Source of the DNA: Xenopus tropicalis
Lineage: Eukaryota > Chordata > Amphibia > Anura > Pipidae
Length of the DNA stretch: 64,000 bases
Assembly (NCBI RefSeq): GCF_000004195.4
Contig: NC_030684.2
Span: 111,701,429-111,765,428, forward strand
Reading direction: 5' to 3'
Part shown: one piece after another, positions 1-11,181 of the stretch
Position numbering within the stretch: position 1 is the first letter of the stretch
Layout of the letters: each line of letters starts with the position of its first letter
Position numbers and translations under genes: made by a program
Notes under the pieces: model-generated
What the model was told of the DNA's origin: nothing
What the model saw: only the letters and a program-made list of their open reading frames with translations
The model's database searches: none

Positions 1-1383
1 GAAGGCCATGAAAATCCTTTGAAGACACACATATGCAGCCTTACCACTACTCAGCAATTAGTTATAGATAAAATTAAGCGTTAAAGGTCTTATATAGGTC
101 TGTGTTGGAAACTGGAAAGAGTTGATGGCTATTGCCGTTGACTGAAAGGCCAGTGCAAACCTACCATTACTTGCAGCCCTATACTGGCTCTTGGATTGAC
201 ATAAATGGAATGTTACTGCTAAGTAAGTTATCTGGGGAAAGCATGGCTAAAACAGGAAAGCAACCCATGGCAAACAGCCAGCGTTCTGATTACCCAAAAT
301 ACATAATTGAACCATTGCCCTAAGGGCAGAGGGGAAACACCCTGATATCACGTAAGGATGAAAGGCATTGCTATCCAGCTTTTATACAGTGACCTCAAAT
401 AAAGGATCAGTCGCAACCGCTATACTATAAAAGTATAGTTGGGGAGGAGTACATAAAATTGTTTGGCATGAAGTTATAAACAGGATTGAAGGTCATGTGT
501 TTTACAATGCCTCTGGTACCACGTGGCCACTAGCCGGGAAACAAACTTCTCAGCTGAAAAATGCGTGGGCGTATGGTTTCTTTATTGAATATGTGACAAT
601 AAAAATGAATGCCTTTGCTTGGGAAGAGACCACTCTTTGTGTGTGACTACAGAGCAGCAATTGTATGCAAAGGGGAAGTCAAAAAACTCCATTGTGCCCC
701 TTTATCTGGGAGTTGTAGACTTCTAGGGGACAGATAATATGTATAATAGTCCAAATTCCATTGCTCTGTATTGCAAAACCTGGTCCAGGAAAGAACAATT
801 TAAACATTTACATTTTAACGATATTTTCGTAAAAACATGATTCCCATTCTTGGAACAATTGTGGCTTCCAGTACTGGTTATGACTCCCAGGGGTGTTTTT
901 CGGCCCCTAGCACTACCAGAAGGCAGCCTCTGCAAATGTCCCAAAATTTTGCACTAGATTTGCCCTAGATTTGTGCTTTGCATACATTTTCAACATAAGA
1001 GTCAGCAAGTGGGTGGGTGTATCTGGCCAATTGGCACACAGTGCTAATATAAGAGAGTTCAAGTACATGATGCTTTGTGTATGGTGGTTTAATGGTTTTG
1101 TGACCATTTGGCACTAGCATTGGAGATGGGCCTTTTATTGTAACAAAATGGGCAGAGTACGGTACTGAATGATGTGCAGTTTCATGTATATGTTTCAATA
1201 TACGAGTAAAAAGAAACATAGCACAGCATTAGCCATTCTCAGTGTGCTCTGGCCTCTTGGGGGTTCTTACTGAGCATGCCTGAAGGTCAGTCATCCCTTG
1301 TCACCAGCAGCAAGATGGCTACACTCCAAACATATATCTTCAGTGCCAGACTTTCTCCAAGTTGGTGCAGCAATTCTATGTAA
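1..1383. other. Intergenic, nothing recognised
   Basis: No coding exon, tandem array or terminal inverted repeat could be supported here. The open frames are short, start at random ATGs and lack codon bias or recognisable motifs. The sequence is A/T-rich unique-looking DNA. Confidence 0.5.
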
Positions 1384-1391
1384 CCTTAGAG

Positions 1392-1696
1392 CAGGGATCA
1401 ACAAATGTTTTTTACCTATGCGCCACATTTAAATATAAAAAGTATTGGGGAGCCACACAAACATGAAAAACATTGCTGAGGGATGTAAATAATAAGGGAT
1501 TTGATTAACTATTTGGTAGCCTCATGTAGTCTGTCAGCTGCTGAAGGTTCTTTTTGGAAGTAAACTTGTGTTGTTTATACCTTAAGAAACTTGCTCCAAA
1601 GGCAAAAAATAAGCATCTGGTTTGAGGCCACTGGAGCAACACAAAAGGGGGCGGTGAACAACATGTTGCTCGCGAGCCACGGGTTGGGGATCAATG
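1392..1696. mobile_element. hAT-like MITE with perfect 8-bp target duplication
   Basis: The element begins CAGGGATC and ends GGGGATCAATG. Identical CCTTAGAG octamers flank it at 1384-1391 and 1697-1704. An 8-bp duplication and CAG-type ends are hallmarks of the hAT superfamily. It is about 305 bp with no transposase frame, so it is non-autonomous. The ends (GGGATCCCCAACC-like and GGTTGGGGATCA) are shared with copies at 3.8-4.1, 25.3 and 63.2 kb. Confidence 0.8.
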
Positions 1697-1704
1697 CCTT
1701 AGAG

Positions 1705-3800
1705 GGTCTACATGGAACCAACTACTTAAACAACATTACCGACAGTGTGTATATGGTACCTTTAACCTTCCCTCCCATGTAAAAACTCCTTCTATACTGT
1801 GTATACATTAAAACAGTAAGAGCAGCAGTGTGTGTATATAGTTGGGTTAAACAGACACTTAAAGCATTAAGGACACTTTTCAGCTTTAAAAGTCTCTGGG
1901 ACAAGATCAAATAATGTGATGAACTTTTCCAGATCTCTTGAGAGCTGTTCCAAGGGAAGGAAAATGAAAGGCTGCGGGACAGTATTTGCCAATATATCAC
2001 AGCCTCAGGGAGGGAAAAAATGAAAACTTTTTCCAGATATCAGAAAATGGAAACCAGATTTCTCCCTGGATCATTCTTGCTATTTCATTTGAACGTTTTC
2101 CTTCCCTCCCTTTACTTTATTTAAAAGGAAAAACTAGTGTAAAGAGAACAGAGTATGGACAGAGCTAAGAAATTAACGATCCAGACCACTAAGTAATATG
2201 ATGTGTTGGGTTTTGGTTGACTATTATGTTTTTCTTTTTTAATAATCACATCATTTAGATATTAAAAAGCAAGCTAGACAGCTGAAAATAGCCTTTGGAA
2301 AACAGGCAAAGGTCCTTGGAAACTGGTGCCACCTTACCCTGAGATTCCGTATGGCTGCCAGTTTTTTAAATCTCACCCCTATCCACCCTATTCCTCATTT
2401 TCTGCATGTGAGATGTAAACTTAACCCTCCATAAGTATTTTCTATGGAAAAAGATGTGATTTTTAGTACTTTCTTTAACAGCTGTTATTGTGGAATACTT
2501 TCCAGTAAGTTGCAACTATATATATAGTATATATTTGAATATTTTTGTAGCAGAGGTATTGGATAGATTATAACACCAATCTAAGTATCTAAGTATGAAG
2601 TCACGGAGGAGTTTCATGACCACAAGAGCACAAGGCTACTGATAATAACATTGATATGGATCACAAAGTTCTGAGTTGACTTCTAATACCCCTTATGATT
2701 TAATGGCTTTATGGGATTCAACTATTGCTTAGAAAACAGCTGGAAGTTCTGGACAATGCAAAGAGAGTATTATTTTTTGTACTAAGGGTCTGTGAAAGGA
2801 TAACCTGTAGGCCTGTGGCTTCAGGTCTTCTTGGAGGTCTGATCTTTCGGGGCAATATGGTGATATTTAGTTCACAAATAGCACAAGTGCTCTTCTAGGT
2901 ACAACGTGCTTTACTTAAATATTCTGGTAGAAAATGGCAAGGAGGAATAGCAAAACCTTAGCCTGCTGACAGTGCATCCCCTAAAGATATCTTGTTGCCT
3001 TTTGATAGCAATAGATAAACAATGGATAAGTCAGAACAGATAAACCAGGTCACCTTGAATCCACTAATGCACATGCAGGGGCTACAGGAGAAGCCCTAGA
3101 GAAAGCCATATTGGAGTTCTCCTTAAGTACATGCCATGAATGTTCCAACCCCTTCAGGATAATCAGGATAAACTGAAGGCAAATGAAATGATTACAAGGT
3201 CATGTAATCCTAACTTTCCACCCGCAAGTGAAAAGAGAGACGCCAATATGAACAGATCACCATACAGGAAAGCTGTAAATCAATTCGCCATTCCCAGAAG
3301 TGAGGTTCCCCTTTAGCACATTAACAAGAAATCAATGGTTCATGCTCTTCCCAGTACCAAATATATAGGGAGGATCAGGAGAAGGGCCAAAGTGTCCAAA
3401 TTCAATATGTGCAAAATAAGTCCAGAAATCCCTTGGATTTATACAATTCTTGTAAGGCTTTGTGGGTAGAATCAAGCATAGCTTCTTGCAATATATAAAT
3501 ATGTATCAGTCTGTCCTGCTGTCCCCCTTCTCCCACCTACATGTTAGAAACCTTTTCCAAACAAGCATTTATAATAATATATATAAAATAGTCCCAATGG
3601 GAGAGCACTCCTGGAGTCAAATGGATTTATATTTTCCCAGTGCAAACCCAATTTGTATTCACTTATTGCACATTAAAAAGCAACACTCTGGAGACTTAAC
3701 ATGGTAATATACATTTATTTAGGCTGACATTTCTCTGACTTAAACATCAATATCCACATGGATTGCTGAGTTAAGTCCTGGGTTCTGCCTTTAATCGTGA
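1705..3800. other. Intergenic, nothing recognised
   Basis: No gene or clear repeat seen. A short TA-rich run occurs near 2518-2535. Open frames here are short and have no supporting signals. Confidence 0.45.
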
Positions 3801-3819
3801 TTAGAATATTTGTGTGAGT

Positions 3820-4074
3820 TCCAGTGGGCCTCCAACCCCCAGTGGCCTCAAAGCAGGGGCTTATTTTTGAATTTCTGGGCAAGTTTTGGTTGCATAAAAG
3901 CCAGGTATTCTGCCAAACAGCCTTCTGCAGGCTGCCAGTCAAGATAAGAGCTACTTAATAGCCAATCACAGTCTTTATTTGGCACCCCTTGAACATTTTT
4001 CATGCTTCTGTTGCTCCTAAACACCTTTCCCATTTGAATGTGGCTCACGCGTATAAAAAGTTGGGGACCCCTGG
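3820..4074 (-). mobile_element. hAT-like MITE, degenerate copy
   Basis: This is a diverged, reverse-oriented member of the 'GGGATCCCCAACC' family. It contains the shared blocks about a cleft of TTATTTTTGAATT, AATAGCCAATCA, TTATTTGG and AGTTGGGGACCCCTGG at its right end. The left end is eroded, so its boundary is approximate and no target duplication is visible. Confidence 0.6.
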
Positions 4075-4411
4075 CATATGGCGTATGCACGTGTATCTCC
4101 AGCCTATGAAAGATAGGTTATCCAATAACCAGGAGCAGATGCATTGGGTGCAGCCATAAAAGGATTTCCCAGAATAATCAGGCTTTCCGCTACATCTATT
4201 GGAGATGTTGACTGTGCTTGGATCAAAAGAATGATTATTCCACATTGTCTGAACAGAATGGAGAAGGCAGGAGACAGACCATGTCCTCCATATTGTTATT
4301 ATCTAATCATTCAGGGAATGTGGGAGAAATAGAAACATTAAACAACATTAAAAGAAAAGCCAATACCTCAAAAATGTTGTGGCAGAACTGCCCTCACCCT
4401 GCTTAATGTAT

Positions 4412-4470
4412 GTACACACTATATGGCCAAAAGTCTGCAGACACTTGTTGGATCAGATGTTTCAGGAAAC
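4412..4470. mobile_element. Fragment of a dispersed DNA-transposon end
   Basis: ACACTATATGGCCAAAAGTC followed by a short related stretch resembles a terminal motif I associate with dispersed transposons of fish and frogs. Only one end is visible and the family is not identified. Confidence 0.3.
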
Positions 4471-4536
4471 AACCCTTCTTCAAATGCAACATAAACCAAC
4501 AGAACAAGTGACTATATAACCAATATACTTATCCTT

Positions 4537-5542
4537 AGAGGGGTTGTTCATATTAAAATTAACGTTTAGAAAGTGAAATTCCAAGACAATTTGCAGTTGG
4601 TCTTCATTTTTTATTATTTGTGGCTTTTGAATTATTTAGCTTCTTGTTCAACCCCTCAGTTTGGAATTCTAGCACCTACCTGGCTGCTAAGGTTACATTT
4701 ACACTAGCAACCAGGCAGTGGTTTAAATGAGAGACAGAAATATGAATAGGAGAGGGCCTGAATAGAAAGATAAATAATAGAAAGAAACAACTACAGGTAT
4801 GGGATCCCTTATCCGGAAACCCATTATCCAGAAAGTTCCGAATTACAGGAAGCCCATCTCCCATAGACTCCATTATAAACAAATAATTCATATTTTTAAA
4901 AATGATTTCCTTTTTCTCTGTAATAATAAAACAGTACCTGGTACTTGATCCCAACTAAGATATAATTAATCCTTATTGGGGGCAAAACAAGCCTATTGAG
5001 TTTATTTAATATTTAAATGATTTTTACCAGACTCAAGTTATGGAGATCCAAATTACAGAAAGATCCCTTATCCAGAAAACCCCAGGTCCCGAGCATTCTG
5101 GATAACAGATCCCATACCTGTACTAAGAAATGCACAACCGAACCAAATCTCACATATACCTAATGTCGGATAGACACATGTTATGTTCTGGAAATAAGGA
5201 AAGCCAATAAATGATGCAAAAATCAGGTGAGTCCATCCCCATCCTCTCCTCCTCCTACCATCGCCCTTTTCTACCCCAACTTTATCCCTAGTTACTTTCT
5301 TTTACTTGATTCTTTTCCCTTCTTTTCTTTTAAACTGTTTCAACCCAGTAAGCTGGAAAATAATCAATAAATAAAAAGTAAAAAAAAAAGAAATACAATC
5401 ATTTTTTTTGGCAGTCAGGGCCAGTGACCCCCATTTGAAAGCGGGAAGAAGTAAAACTATACAAAATAAAACATGAAGTTGCTGAGAACTGGCCGTTCTG
5501 TAGCATTTTAATAGTTCACTTAAAGATGAACCAACCCTTTTC
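4537..5542 (+). mobile_element. Xenopus GGGGTTGTTCA-type MITE, interrupted by later insertions
   Basis: The left part starts GAGGGGTTGTTCATATTAAA and includes CAATTTGCAGTTGGTCTTCA, a TTATTATTTGTGG stretch and the block AGGAGAGGGCCTGAATAGAA. The right part includes CCAGTGACCCCCATTTGAAA and ends with GATGAACCAACCCTTT. The two parts belong to one common frog repeat; a second copy lies in reverse at 61.6-61.95 kb. The middle is displaced by the MITE at 4792-5122 and by about 230 bp of further inserted or unassigned sequence (5123-5350). Confidence 0.65.
4792..5122 (+). mobile_element. MITE with TACAGGTATGGGATC ends, nested
   Basis: The element starts TACAGGTATGGGATCCCTTA and ends with the inverted counterpart GATCCCATACCTGTA. 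An internal near-inverted pair (TTATCCGGAAACCCA; TTATCCAGAAAACCCC) strengthens the match. It is about 331 bp and A/T-rich with no transposase. TA is present at both outer edges, compatible with a TA target. Relatives lie at 26.0-26.5, 52.2-52.7 and 60.1-60.3 kb. It sits inside the older repeat at 4537-5542. Confidence 0.8.
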
Positions 5543-6377
5543 TTTAGTTGGTGTCTAAAGGTATCAACCTCTAGTCATTTCTGTCCATTCAATGAACCAG
5601 TATACATTCGTAATATTCCAAAGTCTATGAAACCTTTTCAAACCTCTGCAGAATTTAAGCTGAAGGCCATATTTCCCTTATAAAGAAAGAACTTTTTCTA
5701 GATTGTCCTCACACATTGGTGGCTGGTAACACTCACACACATACCTGACACTGTACCTCTGGCTCCTCGGGCCTAGCTTGTCAGATGCACACACAGGGTA
5801 TTTTTGAACTTTATCTAAAAATAAAAACATCTGCCAGCGGCCCTCCAGTCTCCTGCAAATATATAAAATCAAGGACCTCTTTTCATTAAATCTCCATATA
5901 TCTATTCCTATAAATAAATGAAATAGGAATATCCATTTGTGGGGTCCGCTCTATAGGGAACACTAGGAAACAACTGTAGAGTACATGCATTGATTGGTGC
6001 ACCTCCATCCAACCTCAGTCCATGATTTTATATTTACAGATAGATCTCAAATATTAGTTTGGGCAAGAACTGGTTTTTTGGCCATCAACTCAGAAGCAAC
6101 TGGAATGATAGCAGCTTGTAAATGTTAACCACAGATATATTATAGCAGCACATAAAAAAGCTGCAAAAAGAAAGGTTAAGCGGTAAACAAAATCAATTTC
6201 GAATAACTGTAAAGTTTGTACTGCAGGAAAGCAGGAAAATGTGAGCTGCTGTAAAGACGTGTCTTTTTGTTTGGCTTGTGCATCCTTTAGCTGTTGTTGA
6301 AGTAGAACTCCCTGTACCCATTGACAGTTTAAGAAGTAAGAACAGATAATATTACATGTCTAATCATGTGCTACTAT
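5543..6377. other. Intergenic, nothing recognised
   Basis: No gene, tandem array or inverted-repeat element could be supported between the MITE cluster and the minisatellite. Confidence 0.45.
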
Positions 6378-7090
6378 GTAGGCTATCCTTTAGCTACAGT
6401 CCCTTCCCACAGCCTCAGTACCTTCCCAGAGGCTATTATCCCACTGCTACTATAGGCACCATCTCTCCCTACTATACCTGCTATCCCACAGTCACAGTCC
6501 CTTCCCAGAGGCTATTATCCCCCCACTGCTACTATAGGCACCATCTCTCCCTACTATACCTTCTATCCCACAGCCACAGTCCCTTCCCAGAGGCTATTAT
6601 CCCCCCCACTGCTACTATAGGCACCATCTCTCCCTACTATACCTGCTATCCCACAGCCACAGTCCCTTCCCAGAGGCTATTATCCCCCCCACTGCTACTA
6701 TAGGCACCATCTCTTCCTACTATACCTGCTATCCCACAGCCCCAGTCTCTTCCCAGAGGCTATTATCCCACTGCTACTATAGGCACCATCTCTCCCTACT
6801 ATACCTGCTATCCCACAGCCCCAGTCTCTTCCCAGAGGCTATTATCCCACTGCTACTATAGGCACCATCTCTCCCTACTATACCTGCTATCCCACAGCCA
6901 CAGTCCCTTCCCAGAGGCTATTATCCCCCCACTGCTACTATAGGCACCATCTCTCCCTACTATACCTGCTATCCCACAGCCACAGTCCCTTCCCAGAGGC
7001 TATTATCCCCCCACTGCTACTATAGGCACCATCTCTCCCTACTATACCTGCTATCCCACAGCCACAGTCCCTTCCCAGAGGCTATTATTG
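6378..7090. repeat. Minisatellite, nine units of 79-83 bp
   Basis: The anchor GAGGCTATTAT starts its GGC at 6431, 6510, 6592, 6675, 6758, 6837, 6916, 6998 and 7080. Spacings are 79, 82, 83, 83, 79, 79, 82 and 82 bp. Each spacing equals 76 plus the number of Cs following ATTAT (3, 6 or 7), so length variation lies in the C tract. The first unit is degenerate and the last is cut off after the anchor. The 115-codon open frame across it is an artefact of the repeat. Confidence 0.95.
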
Positions 7091-7933
7091 CTATATCCAG
7101 TGCTAGGAGCTGAGGTGACGGGAAGGGGGTGGTATCTGCTTCTCTGGTATGGGCAGAGGTCCGGTGCCTAGGGCAGTCCCAGACCTAAATACAACCCTGA
7201 TCATACTTGTCATCTGAGATTTAATGTGAGCACAGAGAAAGACAGCCTATGAATCACAGGGTGAGTAGGTTACATTTATCTTCCTCTGAATATACAGATT
7301 GCTGATGTTCTCTGGAATTTAGCAATTTGCAATTAGCTGCATTGTACAGCCCCTAGCTGGCCACAGGAAACATTTTTATTTATGCTTCTTATATTAGTTC
7401 TACAGCATATTAGCAATATGGACTGCTTTGCTGGGAAAGGAAAAAAGTAATTTATGCTTGGAGATACAACAAACACTGCAGAGAAATAATATTCTACTCA
7501 TGTTTGTGAAGGAGTAAGCCAAACACAAGGTAGGCTTAAATTTCTGCTTAGTGCTACTGAAATGCCACTATGAAAAGATTGATTATTGGAGTCTGCCGCA
7601 TGGATCATTTTCTCTGCGATCCACATACACTTACCAATTCCCTTCCCCACACTATTGCACCCTGCTTTAGGATTAAGTTTCTATTGCCTGGAAATGCTTA
7701 CATCCATGTAACCAGGGAATACTCCGTTAATTGCTAAGCAATGTACCATAGGGTGACAAGAACCTGAAGATTTAGGTCACTAGAACCCCTTCTGGTGATA
7801 CAAAAAAACATCTGTGTGACCTAACATAAATGGAGTGGATAATAGAATTACTTAAAGTGCAATTACACCATACCAACAGTATCAGCCCTTTTTGATCTAC
7901 AATGTCTAATTCTGAAGACACACAGAGCTTCTT
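7091..7933. other. Intergenic, nothing recognised
   Basis: Unique-looking sequence between the minisatellite and the next MITE. No gene signal seen. Confidence 0.45.
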
Positions 7934-7936
7934 ATT

Positions 7937-8290
7937 AGGGTGAAGACACACTGAGCTACTAGTAGCAGCTACTTGTCACAGCTACTAAATGCCAGAAAAT
8001 ACCCTGCCGTAGACAATACTGAGAATTGCCTCTGCTAAAACACACGTAGAGACAATTATTGTCTATTTTAGTAGCCACAAGAAGTAGCGGTTACTAGTAG
8101 CCCTGTGTGTTAACCCTTAGCAGCTACTCGCCATAGCTACAAAACACCATAAAATACCCTGCCATAGACAATACTGAGAATTGTCTCTGCTAAAATACAC
8201 GTAGAAACAACTATCAGTAAATGATCAGAATTGTCTATTGCTATAGCTGTGACAAGTAGCTGCTACTAGTAGCTCCATGTGTCTTCACCC
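7937..8290. mobile_element. TTA-flanked MITE, internally tandem-duplicated
   Basis: Ends are GGGTGAAGACACAC and GTGTCTTCACCC, with TTA on both sides (7934-7936, 8291-8293), the 3-bp target typical of Harbinger-type elements. The interior is two head-to-tail units joined near 8113: both carry ACTAGTAGC, AAAATACCCTGCC and GACAATACTGAGAATTG in the same order. The second unit lacks the first ~28 bp. A single-unit relative lies at 10494-10682. Confidence 0.8.
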
Positions 8291-8293
8291 TTA

Positions 8294-9050
8294 CTCTAAA
8301 GATGTTCCACTTTGGCCAAGTGCCCTTGATAGTCTTGGATCATACTGATACTCCTGCTGATAATTTTTATAGAGACAAGTGTTTATCTTTCTATTCAGCA
8401 ATCAAACCCCGCTCTCATTGCTGTTATTGCTTGGCAGCTGCTCCTTAACACATGAGAATCATGCAAGTTCTTGGCAGGACACATGACCAGAGGACCAGAT
8501 CCAGTGATTAACGGATGTTCTACAAAGTAGCAACAATCAGTACATTGCCCCGGCCACTGAACAATCCAGTATAGAGATACATAGAGTTAAAGGATGGTTA
8601 GCGGGGTGTTAGTACTTGTGTTACTCACAAGTGGAGAAGGATATTAAAAAGTATCAGAGTGCTGCACATAGCCACCCTAAATTTACAAGGGCATACCAAG
8701 ATATGGCATCATGGCAGACATTGACTCCAGACAAAATGCCACAATGGTTGCATTGCTGTCATTGTTAGTAGTTGCTCTCAACTTATTTAGTACTTACCTG
8801 CCTGTTGTCCTGCTTAAGGGGCTCGCTGGAAAGTGGGTTGAGTTTTAGCTTGATATGGTGTGCTTGTTGTAACCAGATGTAGCTGGGCAAATCTGAGGTG
8901 TATTAATATTTAAACATGGCTAAAATTGGGCAGATATCACATGGGCAGGTTTTAAAATACTGTTAGGCCTGGACCCCATTGGCACATTGATTTAGTCCTC
9001 TACTGACAGGTCCCTAGCAATCATTATAATCCAATCACTAGCCTGAGTGC
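8294..9050. other. Intergenic, nothing recognised
   Basis: No gene or clear repeat boundary seen. Confidence 0.4.
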
Positions 9051-9051
9051 T

Positions 9052-9314
9052 ACTGGTGTAACTATTGAGGAAGCAGATCACGCGCCTGGGGGACAGGGAG
9101 GTCCAGACCATGGAGCCTACTTCCTCTATAGCTGTGTAACACAATAAAGGTGCCCCCTCCCCAGCCGCTTTCCTACCTGTGGTCGGGGAGCAGGGGATAC
9201 AGGTAGGTGGGGAGCGGGCAGGTGGGAAGATCTGGGTAGAAACAATATGTCAGGCTCCTCCAATTATTTTTTTTCAGGGGGGGGGGAAATCAGGTACAGT
9301 CAAGTTACACCACT
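9052..9314. mobile_element. MITE-like element with TGGTGTAACT ends
   Basis: The left end CTGGTGTAACTATTGAGGAA and the right end CAAGTTACACCACTG form a short terminal inverted repeat. The interior is G/C-rich with purine-rich blocks and a G run near 9280. No target duplication was resolved. Confidence 0.5.
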
Positions 9315-9532
9315 GCTGGGGGCCAAAGCTTAGATCATCCTAATTTGGCCCAGTTGATCCCTCCTCAAACAAGCAGATTTTAATGTATGCTCACCTTAAG
9401 ATTCTAGCTCTTGTTATAAATAAGGACAGAAATCTGAAGGCAAAAACAAGGACTTCTCTGCACCCACCCATTATTAATATACAGTATATAGGACATTAAG
9501 ACATTCTGTGCATTAAGTTACCAAGCAATACC

Positions 9533-10318
9533 CTCCCCTTTAAGAAGAACAGGGATTGTTTGTCCATATATTGCAATATATTCAAGCTGGCCAACTACGT
9601 CTAAGTCATCCCCAGTCTGGCCAGTCCTACACTCACTTTCATCTGATTTATTAGGGCTCTTATGATTGGCCGTTTCGCCCCTGTGGCAGATTTCTTCTGC
9701 CTGCGTTCCACCATAATGCCGAATTTAACCTGTGTTTGTTACTTACATGTGCCTGTGTTAGTATGGGCAGATATAAAGAATAATGAATTGCATTTCGTCC
9801 TGTGCTCCCCTGCGGTGGACTTACTTGCTTTCAAGGCTAAAGCTCCCAAATGATTGTCCTCTTATTGGCCACCACTGGGATCACCTGACTGCAGCTGGGA
9901 GGGGTGGGGGCTACAACATGGAGCTGGCCACTGCTCCTTTATAAACTATAGCAACAAACAGAAAGTTGTGCTCACCACTACATTTTTAAACCATTAGGCA
10001 GAGGTGCAATGAGGTTGTGTACAATGTATAGTGAAGCAGAAGAATTCTTAATCAATCAGAGGACAGCAAGTGTAGGACTGGCCAAACCTGAAATGTTTTA
10101 AAATTTAGTGCTGAGCACAATTTTCCCTTTTTGTTTTTTGGTATAGCTTACACAGGAGCAGTGGCCAGCTCCATGTTGTAGCTCCCATCATTCCCAGCTA
10201 CAGTCAGGTGATCCCAGTGGCCACGTGGGAGTTTTAACCTGGTAAGCAAGCAAGTTGCAGGTAAATCTTAGTCCCAGTGTACAAACCATACAATCCCTGT
10301 TTTTCTTAAAGGGAAGGG
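9533..10318. mobile_element. Complex foldback with three interleaved inverted-repeat pairs
   Basis: Three pairs are visible: 9533-9575 with 10282-10318 (CCCTTTAAGAAGAACAGGGA type), 9616-9655 with about 10040-10085 (GGCCAGTCCTACACT type), and 9869-9943 with 10154-10226 (CACTGGGATCACCTGACTG type). The order is a, b, c, b', c', a', so pairs b and c interleave. TTAA lies near both outer ends. It could be one rearranged element or two overlapping ones. Confidence 0.65.
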
Positions 10319-10493
10319 AATATTTATTAACTTAATGCCTGGTGCCCTGCCCTTTTCTAAATTGCCAATGCAGGATTCTGCTGGAGAAGCTCTATTAACT
10401 GATACATTTTGAAAAATAATGTTTTACCATAATAGTATTCCTTTAAAGAAAAATGGCAATTTGGAGACAGTGGAATCCCTTTAGGGTAAGGAC

Positions 10494-10682
10494 ACTTGGA
10501 GCTACTTAGTAGAAGCTTCTTGTCATGGCTACTAAACACCAGAAAATCCCCTGCCATGGACAATAATGAGAAGTGCTTCTGCTAAAACACACATAGAGAC
10601 AGATAACAGTAAATGATCAGCATTGTCTATATTTGTAACTGTGAAAAGTAGCTGCTACTAGTAGCTCCGTGTGTCTTCACCC
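10494..10682. mobile_element. TTA-flanked MITE, single-unit copy
   Basis: The element runs from GGGTAAGGACAC to GTGTCTTCACCC with TTA at 10491-10493 and 10683-10685. It shares internal blocks with the duplicated element at 7937-8290. Its right-hand TTA is also the left-hand TTA of the palindrome that follows. Confidence 0.8.
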
Positions 10683-10685
10683 TTA

Positions 10686-11006
10686 GGGCTCTGGCACACG
10701 GGGAGATTAGTCGCCCGCGGCAAAACTCCCTGTTTTGCCGCGGGCGACTAATCTCCCCGAGTTGCCTACCCCTGCCATCCCACCGGCGAACATGTAAGTC
10801 GCCGGCGGGATGGCAGACGCGGCGGCGCGATTTCAGGAAGTCTTTTTCGGCGATTTGCGCGAAATCGCCCCGCCGCGTCTGCCATCCCGCCGGCGACTTA
10901 CATGTTCGCCGGTGGGATGGCAGGGGTAGGCAACTCAGGGAGATTAGTCGCCCGCAAACAGGGAGTTTTTGCCGCGGGCGACTAATCTCCCCGTGTGCCA
11001 GAGCCC
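10686..11006. mobile_element. GC-rich palindromic MITE (GGGCTCTGGCACACGGGG ends), copy 1
   Basis: The ends GGGCTCTGGCACACGGGG and CCCCGTGTGCCAGAGCCC are perfect complements. TTA flanks both sides (10683-10685 and 11007-11009). The body is nearly all inverted repeat, with GGCGACTTACATGTTCGCCG mirrored about a centre near 10846. Each arm also contains a smaller hairpin around CTCCCTGTTTTGCCGCGGGC. It is rich in CpG and could be mistaken for a CpG island. The 146-codon minus-strand frame over it is an artefact. Confidence 0.9.
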
Positions 11007-11009
11007 TTA

Positions 11010-11181
11010 TGGCCTTTGACTGGCAGTTTGTATTGAGTGCTTCAGAGCAGGGCTGGGCAGATCTCAAGCACCAAGGAGTTTATATTTATTTGTTTTGCGA
11101 GCTATAAACAAGGGGCAACAGATAAAGTGCCCTGTTTCCTAGACAGCAGAGTACACTGTGCTTACAGGCAGCCTCTGAGAG
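11010..11181. other. Short intergenic spacer
   Basis: Unassigned sequence between the palindrome and a possible promoter/first exon. It holds an A/T-rich TTTATATTTATTTG stretch near 11079. Confidence 0.3.

Noticed and set aside
6356..6703. 115-codon frame
   Set aside because: It is a repeating translation of the minisatellite.
6378..7090. CRISPR-like array
   Set aside because: Units are whole 79-83 bp tandem copies without repeat-spacer structure, in a vertebrate genome.
10627..11067. 146-codon minus-strand frame
   Set aside because: It lies over the GC-rich palindromic MITE, where inverted arms and low stop density create long frames.
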